A program made the translations under genes and the position numbers. Of a stretch of DNA of 64,000 nucleotides, positions 39,888 through 48,700 are shown piece after piece. The DNA lies in NCBI GenBank assembly GCA_001839685.1, contig MLAK01000648.1, positions 1 to 64,000 of the forward strand, read 5' to 3'. Every line of letters begins with the position of its first letter. The stretch's first letter is position 1. The notes beneath the pieces are model-generated. The model was given only the letters and a program-made list of their open reading frames with translations. It made no database searches and was not told the DNA's origin. The stretch is from Tritrichomonas foetus (Eukaryota; Parabasalia; Tritrichomonadida; Tritrichomonadidae).

Positions 39888-40536
39888 TCGAAAAGATTTG
39901 TGTAGATATTTGGGATATTAGATTTTCTCTCAATTTTCTCTTTATATAATTATTTTCTCTCAAATAATAAAGGATATGACTAACGTACTTTGATAGATAA
40001 CGATTTTGTTTTCTGCATATATATGGCCAATGAAGGTTAATATATTTGGCGTGAAATTCACCTTTGGTTATGGTTCATGATGGCTAATCATTTATCTTCT
40101 ATTTTATGATGGGAAAGGAAAAAGCTTGTTGGACAAGCAAAGATTGCTTAAACAATTAAAATGTGAACCTTTTCAAGCAGAATCCAATCTCAAATAAAAA
40201 AGCACGTAAATATGACATTCCATTCTATATGTGCTACTTTTGGAAATTTTCCACTTTATCATCATAAGGATGCATGACCTCCTACCCATGCATTTTCTTT
40301 TCATCAAAAACATATTTGATTTCATTTCTCACTTCACCGCTCAGACGGCAAAAATGGCGGAAATGACCTTCGTTTCCGATGAGTGCCCGCACTTTAAAGG
40401 CACGCTCCGTTGGGGAAGTAATGCTGATGAGATCTAACTCATATCAAATAATGGAAAAAGAAAAAAAAGAAAAAAGAAAAAAAAGATAGAAAAAGAATGA
40501 GAAATTTGATTAATTATTCCATTAGAACTGAAGGCT
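39888..40536. other. Intergenic region with a GC-rich island
   Basis: AT-rich except for about 110 bases at 40329-40437, listed separately. An A/G-rich purine tract (repeats of gaaaaa type) follows at about 40449-40500, before the end of the ARPC2 gene. Confidence 0.6.
40354..40437 (+). CDS. Candidate 27-codon mini-gene or structured RNA
   Basis: ATG at 40354 opens a 27-codon frame (starts MAEMTFVSDECPHFKG, ends with NADEI and TAA). It is preceded at 40329-40336 by TCACTTCA, a good match to the trichomonad initiator with a 5' leader of usual short length. The block is markedly GC-richer than its surroundings. The same bases can fold into consecutive hairpins: ccg/cgg near 40337-40348, cggaaa (40358-40363) with tttccg (40373-40378), and gtgcc (40383-40387) with ggcac (40399-40403). 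I cannot tell a tiny protein gene from a non-coding RNA, and no family is recognised. Confidence 0.3.
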   Translation: MAEMTFVSDECPHFKGTLRWGSNADEI

Positions 40537-41490
40537 TTATTGCATCACTTTACCGGTAATTGTCCTTCTGACTTTCTGCTTGGGTTCTGGTTTGGCAGCG
40601 TCGAGGATCTTGAGCATGGCAGCTGTACGAGCTCTCATCTTCTGATGCATAAATCCTTTGGCGCATTTGATGTGATAGTGTAAGTAGTCACGGAACATTG
40701 GCATGTAAAAGCTGATGTCCTCCTTCTTACGGTCTGAAAGTTGGGCATCTTGCATACCGATTGTGACGTAAGCAAATAATTTCTGATCGCGTGTTGGAAG
40801 GCTGAAAGCAGAAAGATCTGATGGTGGATCATTTGAGTATGTAACTGCTGGAGCGCTTGGGACACGTGCACGAGCTGCTGTCAATTCTTGGAAGAAAACG
40901 CCACCGATGACTTTATCGCCTTCATCTGAGAAGCGGATAGAGTATGTAGCAGCGGCTCCTTTTTCTGTTGGTGTGATGTAGATGCTTTCTCCTGTTTGGC
41001 CACGATATGGAATTTCAAATGGAGCAAAGTTTGAACCTTCTTTGACAAGGTTGGAAACATAGATGAATGGAGCTCCGAGGATGTGGGCCTTAAGGCGGCT
41101 GACCAATGTGATGAGTTTGCTACGTTCAGCTTCTGTCTTGTCAAAGAGTGTGAACTTGACAGCATGTGTGAACTGAACTGGGCTTCCCTTGATTGTGATT
41201 GGTTCAGTTTTGATTGAACCGTAGACATTATCGAAATGTTCCTCACCGCCATATTCGTTGATTTGTTCGGCGCAACTGAGATAGATCATAACAAGGATTT
41301 CTCTGATGTCTGATTCACCATCCTTTGATTTTTTCTCTTCCTTGGATTTGTGAGCTTTGCTTAATTTGACATAGAAGCGGACACCGTCGAAGTCGCAAAA
41401 TGTATACTCGCCTGAAAGATTTTCGTTGGGGTCGAGGCTGCGTTCGAGGAGATTACGGAGAATGGCGGATTCGTATTCGAGAATGATCAT
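40537..41490 (-). CDS. ARPC2: Arp2/3 complex subunit 2 (ARPC2, p34)
   Basis: A 317-residue protein. The start MIILEYESAILRNLLERSL matches the ARPC2 N-terminus. Further landmarks are YTFCDFDGVRFYVKLS, HFDNVYGSIKTEP, VIGGVFFQELTAARARVPSA, APAVTYSNDPPSDL and the strongly conserved MFRDYLHYHIKCAKGFMHQK followed by MRARTAAMLKILDAAKP and RTITGKVM. ARPC2 and ARPC4 form the structural core of Arp2/3 that contacts the mother actin filament. The frame opens 12 codons earlier with TTG; the ATG at 41488-41490 fits the family start, and TCATTT lies 16 bases upstream on the coding strand as a possible initiator. Insertions with Lys/Glu (SKEEKKSKDGES) lengthen it slightly over the human protein. Confidence 0.95.
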   Translation of the reverse strand: MIILEYESAILRNLLERSLDPNENLSGEYTFCDFDGVRFYVKLSKAHKSKEEKKSKDGESDIREILVMIYLSCAEQINEYGGEEHFDNVYGSIKTEPITIKGSPVQFTHAVKFTLFDKTEAERSKLITLVSRLKAHILGAPFIYVSNLVKEGSNFAPFEIPYRGQTGESIYITPTEKGAAATYSIRFSDEGDKVIGGVFFQELTAARARVPSAPAVTYSNDPPSDLSAFSLPTRDQKLFAYVTIGMQDAQLSDRKKEDISFYMPMFRDYLHYHIKCAKGFMHQKMRARTAAMLKILDAAKPEPKQKVRRTITGKVMQ

Positions 41491-41818
41491 TGCGAATTGT
41501 CCAAATGAAAGTAGAGTTTCCCTCAAAATTCACCTCACAACCGTCAACCTTTTTTCAAAATTCGTAACAATACAAAAATTAGACAATTGATGTCACTTTT
41601 TTGGGTCATTTGACAAATTCAATAGAAGCAAATTCATCTTTTAAAAGCAATTGTGCTTTTATGGATAAAAAAATAAATTTAAAAATAATTTAAATTTAAA
41701 TCAACTATTTGGAAACAAAAATAATTTCTATTGGATAAGATATAAGAAATATGCAAATAATTGGTGATAGAAGAAAATTGTGTCCATATTTGGTCGATAT
41801 AATAAGATATTAAAATCC
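41491..41818. other. Divergent promoter region
   Basis: AT-rich region between the divergent ARPC2 and exostosin-like genes. An initiator-like TCATTT for ARPC2 lies at 41503-41508 on the minus strand. Confidence 0.4.
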
Positions 41819-42901
41819 ATGCTTGCATTTTTTGCTATTTCATGTTTATCATCCAAGCTTGATCTCCCAATCCTGAGAAGGATTGCAGAGGATGAGCAGT
41901 GGCCTCCACTACGAGTTTACGTTTATCCGAAAGAAAAATTTCCTTCACGATTATTAAAAGAAACAAATAATTTGCGTTTCTATCTCGAAGACAATCTTCC
42001 AGATCTAATCAAACAGAGTCCAATATACAGATCGAATCCAAACGACGCAGATCTTTACTTGGTTCCAATCCAACTTTCATCATTAAATATTTCCGAATTT
42101 TCCGAAGTTCTTTCAATTCTTTCAGAAATTGGACCTTACTACGACCAATACCATGGTGCAAACCACATTTTCCTTCACGCACAGTTTCCCACGAATCAAA
42201 CGGCGATCAATGTAAATAATTTATTATTACATCAAGGCCACATTTTCACCAGCGGGTTTAGAGTTGAAGGCCCATATGTAAAGACATGGGTTTATGCCAA
42301 AAATCTTCTTCTTCCAATGAAGCCATTTACTAAAAAAGTTGATTTGTCAGAAAATAAAATAAATCAAATCGCTGTTGATATTTCGACAGATAAATGCACA
42401 CCTGAGAATGCTGCTATTAGGAAGAATATTGCAGAAGTATTAAAAGGAAAAGACGGTTTTGTTTTTTCTGAAGATGAAAAAGAAACAATTTCGAATATCG
42501 AAAAATCTGCCTTCACGCTTGTGACGGCTTGTGAAATGGACATGGCAACACAATTTTATGATGCTGTTAATGCACTTTCAGTTCCTATCGTTTTAAATAA
42601 TGCGATGAGATATCCATTTGAAAGTGAACTGATCGACTACACAAAATTTGTTGTTCATCTTGAAGAAACAAAGCCAGAAAAAGTCATTGGAATTAATGAC
42701 AAGCTTTGGAAGCACTTCAAGAAGATGCAAGATAATATTTTAATCGCAAGAAAGATGTTTGAGTTCACTAAAAATGATGGTGAATATGTCTGGTCAATTT
42801 CATGGTCACTTTACATGAAACTTCTCGCATGGCTTCCAATTAGAAGGACAAAAATTATTGATAACGCTTTCAATGAACCAAACGTGTTTGTTGCCCGCTA
42901 A
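41819..42901 (+). CDS. Exostosin-like (GT47) glycosyltransferase
   Basis: A 360-residue protein. A hydrophobic N-terminus (MLAFFAISCLSSKL) would serve as signal peptide or anchor. The GT47 plan follows: LRVYVYPKEKFPSRLLK, NDADLYLVPIQLSSLN, YYDQYHGANHIFLHAQF and GFVFSEDEKET. The donor-site half reads FTLVTACEMDMATQFYDAVN, then VPIVLNNAMRYPFESELIDY and TKFVVHLEE, which parallels the exostosin GD..S.R.FEAL..GCIPVIL..PF...IDW..F motif. GT47 enzymes act in the Golgi on glycans. The usual Gly-Asp and Arg of the donor motif are replaced here, so activity or substrate may differ. The frame opens with GTG at 41780; the ATG at 41819 is preferred. Confidence 0.7.
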   Translation: MLAFFAISCLSSKLDLPILRRIAEDEQWPPLRVYVYPKEKFPSRLLKETNNLRFYLEDNLPDLIKQSPIYRSNPNDADLYLVPIQLSSLNISEFSEVLSILSEIGPYYDQYHGANHIFLHAQFPTNQTAINVNNLLLHQGHIFTSGFRVEGPYVKTWVYAKNLLLPMKPFTKKVDLSENKINQIAVDISTDKCTPENAAIRKNIAEVLKGKDGFVFSEDEKETISNIEKSAFTLVTACEMDMATQFYDAVNALSVPIVLNNAMRYPFESELIDYTKFVVHLEETKPEKVIGINDKLWKHFKKMQDNILIARKMFEFTKNDGEYVWSISWSLYMKLLAWLPIRRTKIIDNAFNEPNVFVAR

Positions 42902-44274
42902 AACTTTAATGAAAGAAATCCAATATGTGACATATTTTGTAATGCAATGAATTCTGAGTTTATTTTATAAAGATAAATATTTTTAATAATTTTTTTGACT
43001 TGTTCGTTTTTAACACTCCATGAATAGTTCCATTAGCATTTTTTCGCATTTCTTTCTTTTTGAAGCTTTGTTAAACCTTATTCCAAGAGTGTTGGTGAAT
43101 ATGACAATAATTTTCGGTGAAAAAATGAAAGTAATAAACTTTACTCCTTATGCATCACAATATTTGTTTATTATAAAAATGAAATTAGATGTATTCTGTC
43201 AAATTGGTGAGAAATGGTAAGTGAGATCGAAAACAAAATCTTTCACCCTAAGAAACTTTTTCATAACTTATCTCAATAATATATATTCTGCCAATATATT
43301 CTATTGAACAATGTATATCATAGTATCATTAGTATATATGCTTATCAGAAAAACTATACATTGAATATACATTATATATATACGTCAATATAGATTGATT
43401 TTCAAGATAAATTAGAGATGGAAAATTACGTTAGATACTGAGAATAGAAAAATTCAATGTGAGACTCTCAAAATAATTCAATGAAAAACTCAATCTCAAA
43501 TTCATGCAAGACTCATGAAAAAAGACCAGATCGAACGATATTCACATAATAACTAGATATTTGGAAGTTGAAAGGTAGGAATAATGAAAAAAAGCAATTT
43601 TTCTGGCAATTATTTTCGAGAGATATCATCAAAACATTAAATTTTTGACAAAAGTTCACTACAGAGTCTGCAAAAACCGTTCAGTACATAGATAAATGAG
43701 ACTGTCAGGCAAATCACTCAAATTTTGATGTGATGTGAATTAGATTGACAGTGATTATTTTTACATCAGCTTTTGTGGGCTGAAGACCACTCTAATATTC
43801 AAAGTGAAAAAGGAGCTAAAACTTTTTCAAATGCTTAACTATTGAATTTACATCTTGCCTTCGGAAAGCATTAAATCATTTAACATTAGAAACTCAGCAA
43901 AAAAAAGTTGCAGGAGTCAAGTTCTTTTAGCGAAATCGTCACTTCACTTTCAAAAATAAATTGAGATTTTGTGAATCAATCTTTATATCCCAAAGTTCGA
44001 TAACTTAGGATAGTCTCTTGAGCTTTTAATTATTTGATATTTATTTCAGGAAGCATGTTAAATACGATTTGAAAAGGAAAGATTTTGTTTTCCTTAACTT
44101 TTTTGGAAAGGAAAACTTTTTCAGATATGATTCAAAAAACTAATGCATTAATATTTTGTGTTCCTTTTGATCGTTATCGATCAAAATGTATTCGATTTTG
44201 ATATCATCATCTATCAATTTTTGAGATAACTGTGAAAATTGAAAAATGATGATATCATCAAAATTATTTCTTGT
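42902..44274. other. AT-rich intergenic stretch
   Basis: About 1.37 kb. A strongly AT-alternating segment with many tatata steps spans about 43276-43385. A palindromic pair (tgatatcatcat at 44199-44210, atgatgatatca at 44246-44257) lies just before the GPD start. A 66-codon ORF at 43020-43220 is not credible. Confidence 0.45.
44199..44257. repeat. Inverted repeat upstream of the GPD gene
   Basis: Twelve-base arms tgatatcatcat and atgatgatatca are perfect inverted copies separated by 35 bases. The right arm ends 17 bases before the chosen ATG, so it could form a hairpin in the promoter or 5' leader, or be a pair of protein-binding sites. Confidence 0.6.
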
Positions 44275-45333
44275 ATGCATCGAGTGTGTGTAGTAGGATC
44301 AGGAAACTTCGGATCTACAATGGCGAAAGTAATTGCCGAAAATATTGTTGCCAAGGACTTAAAAGATTTTGAAAAAGAAGTTCGAATGTTTGTGTATGAT
44401 GAGCTCATTGATGGAGAATCAATTGTTGATATAATCAACAAGAAACATGAAAATGTAAAATATTTAGCAGGTATCAAACTCCCAGAAAATATTGTTGCTT
44501 ATCGCGATCTTGGAGAAGCATGTACAGATTGTGATTATTTAGTATTTGTTACACCACATCAATTTATTACATCTCTTCTTCCACAAATGGTTGGTAAATT
44601 CCGGAAAGATGCCACTGGCATCTCATTGATTAAAGGTGTTTATGTAAATGACAACAAAATCGAGTTAATGACAGAACTTATATCAGATTATTTACATATT
44701 CCGTGTGGTGGATTGATGGGCGCCAATATTGCAATGAATGTTGCAAAACAAGAATTCTCAGAAACAACAATCGGATTTTCCGAACCCGAGCTTGGGGAAA
44801 AATGGTATCCACTTTTCCATAATAGATATCTTCGAGTTAAAGTAATTCGTGATGTTTACCTTCAACAACTTTGTGGAACATTGAAGAATGTTATTGCGCT
44901 CGGTGGTGGTTTTATTGATGGAATGGGCTATGGGCAAAACACTAAAGCTGCTATTCTCAGAATTGGTCTTGAAGAAATGTATGAATTTGCACGATGGTAT
45001 TATCCAGCTAAAAATTGCCAGTCTTTAACTTTAATTGAAACTTGTGGAATTGGAGATTTGATTGCAACTTCATACGGTGGAAGAAATCATCGATGTGCTT
45101 TAGAATTCGCTAAAACAGGCAAAGATTTTGAGGTAATTGAAGCAGAACTCTTAAAAGGACAGAAATTACAAGGGACTTTATCAGCGAAAGAAATATATCA
45201 ATTATTGAAAGCAAGACATGCTACCAAAAAATTCCCACTTTTCACGACAATTTATCTAATTTGCAACAAACAAGTTCCGTTGGAAACAATTTTTGATTAT
45301 GATGGAAGTCATTTAGATATTGAGGAGGAATAA
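44275..45333 (+). CDS. GPD1: NAD-dependent glycerol-3-phosphate dehydrogenase
   Basis: A 352-residue cytosolic-type enzyme that reduces dihydroxyacetone phosphate to sn-glycerol 3-phosphate with NADH. The N-terminal Rossmann fold begins HRVCVVGSGNFGSTMAKVIA (GxGNxG at 8-13). The YLVFVTPHQFI and SLIKGVYV strands follow, then the glycine-rich GGLMGANIAMNVA. The catalytic segment LCGTLKNVIALGGGFIDGMG carries the conserved Lys, and NTKAAILRIGLEEMYEFA and TCGIGDLIATSYGGRNHRCA follow as in eukaryotic GPD1. Length equals human GPD1. The C-terminus ends in acidic residues with no peroxisomal targeting tripeptide. The open frame extends 12 codons further up with TTG; the ATG at 44275 fits the family start. 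Trichomonads excrete glycerol, which depends on this step. Confidence 0.95.
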   Translation: MHRVCVVGSGNFGSTMAKVIAENIVAKDLKDFEKEVRMFVYDELIDGESIVDIINKKHENVKYLAGIKLPENIVAYRDLGEACTDCDYLVFVTPHQFITSLLPQMVGKFRKDATGISLIKGVYVNDNKIELMTELISDYLHIPCGGLMGANIAMNVAKQEFSETTIGFSEPELGEKWYPLFHNRYLRVKVIRDVYLQQLCGTLKNVIALGGGFIDGMGYGQNTKAAILRIGLEEMYEFARWYYPAKNCQSLTLIETCGIGDLIATSYGGRNHRCALEFAKTGKDFEVIEAELLKGQKLQGTLSAKEIYQLLKARHATKKFPLFTTIYLICNKQVPLETIFDYDGSHLDIEEE

Positions 45334-45713
45334 TTAACAAATAATCATAAATTTTGAATTTATTATTTATGAAAATTTAGTATCATAAAAAAAAAATAAA
45401 TAAAAATCGTAGACCAAAAAAAATATGATTTGATTTAATATTTATAGAACATCTAATATATATTTTTGAAAGTATTATCATCATGGATTAACTTGTTAAA
45501 GTTCGCATATGTCAGTTTTATTTTGATTCTAATACTTTTTATTTTATTTTATTTTATATTAAATTTAAAACATTAAACAAGGAATATATTTAACATTTCA
45601 CAAAAGATTCGTAGGAATAAAAACATCCTAATAATAATATTATACTGCATTATAATTATATATTGAATCTATCAATTTCAATTATATGATAAAAGGGGTA
45701 AAAATGAATTGGC
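45334..45713. other. Convergent AT-rich spacer
   Basis: This lies between the GPD and CHD gene 3' ends. Short atttt repeats occur near 45538-45558. Nothing else recognised. Confidence 0.5.
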
Positions 45714-48700
45714 TCATTCATCGTCTAGTTCGAAATCTTCATTATCATCGTCATCATTGTTTTCATCATTATATGATTGATTATCGATGTCTAGTTCATC
45801 ATCTTCATCTTCATCATTGTCAACTTCAAAATCATCAGAATCATAGTGATATTGAGATTTTGGACGTTGCCTTCGAGAATTGTCAATCTTTTTGGGTTTA
45901 TGTTCTTCAAAATCATCTAAATCAAGGTCAAAATCTCGATCATCCATTTCATGGAAACTTGGTTGGTTAGATTTAGAAGCGTGTGTAGATCTTGTTTGTC
46001 TTGCATGTGGCTTCGATACTTTTGTTGATTTTGAGTGTGATGATGATGATTTCTTTGGTGATGGAGGTGGTTTCTTTCTTGGCGGTTGTCCCATTTCAAA
46101 ACTGAGTTTTTGGGTTGTTTTTGGTAAAGCAAAAGTTACTGTTCCATCATCGGGTGCAAAAGATTCGCTTGTTCCTTTAAGATAAGATATAAGTTCATCT
46201 TCACTGAAGAGATAATCAGGAAGATTTGAAGTAGCCAAATTTCTTCTCTTCTTCTCACCAGTGATGTATTCACGATCAGATTTTGAAACAAATTTACTAA
46301 AACCAAATCTTCTATCAATTAGTAAATCTGTCATTGAATCAATGCCGTATTGAAGAAGGAGTTCTAAAAAGTTTTTAGTATGATAATCACCCCAAGTTTC
46401 AGTCTCAGGTACATCTGGCATAGATGCAACTTTCTTCTCAATTAAACCAATTAATTCCATTCTAAATGCAATTTCTTCGCAATCTCTCACTAAAATGGTG
46501 ACCCATGAAGAAAATCCTTTTGAATTTTGAAGTATTTTTGGTGCAGCTTTCATTACATGCATGTCTTTAGGAATAATAATTGAACCTTTAACTCTTTTAT
46601 CAAGCATTTTCTTTAATCTGTATGTGAATGAACGAATTTCATATGTGGATTTACTTAATATGGTGGTTTTAGCGTGGAAATTAACCATGTCGTTTGGATC
46701 ATATTTGAAATTCTTAATTACTGCTAATAAGCAGTTATATTCAATTGATGACCACCATGGGAATTTCATGGCATAATCATCAAGTTGTGCTGTTATAATA
46801 TCTGATCTCATTTTATTTATAATAGCTTGAACACGAAGATCAAATGGATCAAATTCACCATTGCCCATAATTGCTTCATAAAGCTCTTCATCTGAATCAG
46901 TAACAGGTGGAGACAAAGCATTAATATCAAAAGTGTCCTTATGATTGAAACTGCACCAACTTTGTGCAATTAATCTCATTTCAATGATTGACAAGAATAA
47001 AAATGCATTTTCTTTCAATTCATCACGAAGACGTTTGCAAGAATCAACTTCTAATGCATAATCATGGTATTCTGGAAACACTTGAGCCCAAGCATGTTTA
47101 TTTGAGCATAAAAGCATTTCGAATTCAAAATCAGGTTCTTCAAGAAGTACTTTGGATACCAAAACAGGCAAATAAGTGATATTCGTAGGTTGCATTGCAC
47201 GGAATGCAAAAATTGTTAAACAAACGCAAAATCTTCGAATTTGTTCTGTACTATGTTCGTTTAATTCATTAGAAATAAGCGCCCATTCACCATATCCGTA
47301 TTTTTGAAGAAGATCATAAACTTTCATTGATGTATCATAATCAAGAAGAAGATCTCTTGATCGGCTGTGCTTTGTACGACGCGTGCTTGCTTCAAGAGAA
47401 ACAGGATACATAGAGATAAAGTGATCGTCATCCATTCCATTTGAAAAACTGATTTCTTCTTTGAGTGGTTGTTCCAATGCACTCAGGCAGTCAAGTGAGA
47501 AATCATGAACAACAGTTGAAACACTTTGCAAAGTATTATTAAGTGACATCATTTTATTGACTGGAACAGATTCAATGATTGGTGGTTTATCAACTTTGGG
47601 TAAATCTTCTTTTTGATATTGAATATCTTCAAGTGATTTTGTACCAAGAAGTGTTAACCATAAGCCAAGCTTACGCTGTGCTCGAACAAACATGTCGTGT
47701 TCATATGTTTGGTAAGTAATTAAACGTAAAACATCCACTTTTTGTGTTTGACCAATTCTATGGCATCTTGCTTGAGCTTGAAGATCATTTTGTGGGTTCC
47801 AATCTGGATCGAAAATAATAGCGGTGTTTGCAACAGTTAAGTTGAGGCCTTCTGAACCTGCTCTTGTTGATATTAAGAAAATGAATGATTTTGAATCTTC
47901 AGCTGAAAATCGTTCAATTGCAGAAGTTTTATCGGAATCACTCATTGAACCAATAAGTAGTTCTGTTAAATAACCACGAAGTGTGCAAAATTCATTGAGA
48001 AGTCTAAGAAGTTCAACACGCTGACTGAAAATTAAGACACGATGACCTTCACGTTTCAAAACAATGAGAAGTCGGTCTAACCATTGGAATTTAGCAGAAC
48101 AGTGTAAAAGCAAATCGAGACGTTTCAATTTTAGCTTTTTGGTATAGAATTCTTCTGCTTCTGGAAGAAGGAATGGATGAGAGCAAATTTTCAGGATTGC
48201 ATTTCCTTCATTTGAAGCATCCATTTCTTCTTCAGATGTTTGAATTCCTTTCAGTCTCCAAAGTTTATGAAGTTTGGTAAGTCGAATCAAATCACGTTGA
48301 ACTTGTGTTAAGTAAACAAAAGCAACGCGTTCGTCCTTTGGTGCAATTGAATGCTCAACATCTTGAAGTGATCTTCTAAGTAAATGAGGCTGAATTAAAT
48401 TTCTTGTTTCAACAACTTGCTCAGAAGTCATATCAACTAAATCATTTTCTAGGAACTCTGGATCTTCATCGAATTGTTCAGGAGAAATAAAACGAAGAAG
48501 AGCCCATAGTTCTCTTAATGAATTTTGAATTGGTGTGCCTGTAAGGATAATTCTATGAAGGGAATTGACAGATGACATTGCATTGTTTTTCTTTCCTTGA
48601 GAATTTTTAATACGATGACCTTCATCAACAACAAGAACTTGCCAATTAATTGTCTGAATAAACTCGACATCTTTAAGTAAAACATCGTAAGAAACAAGAA

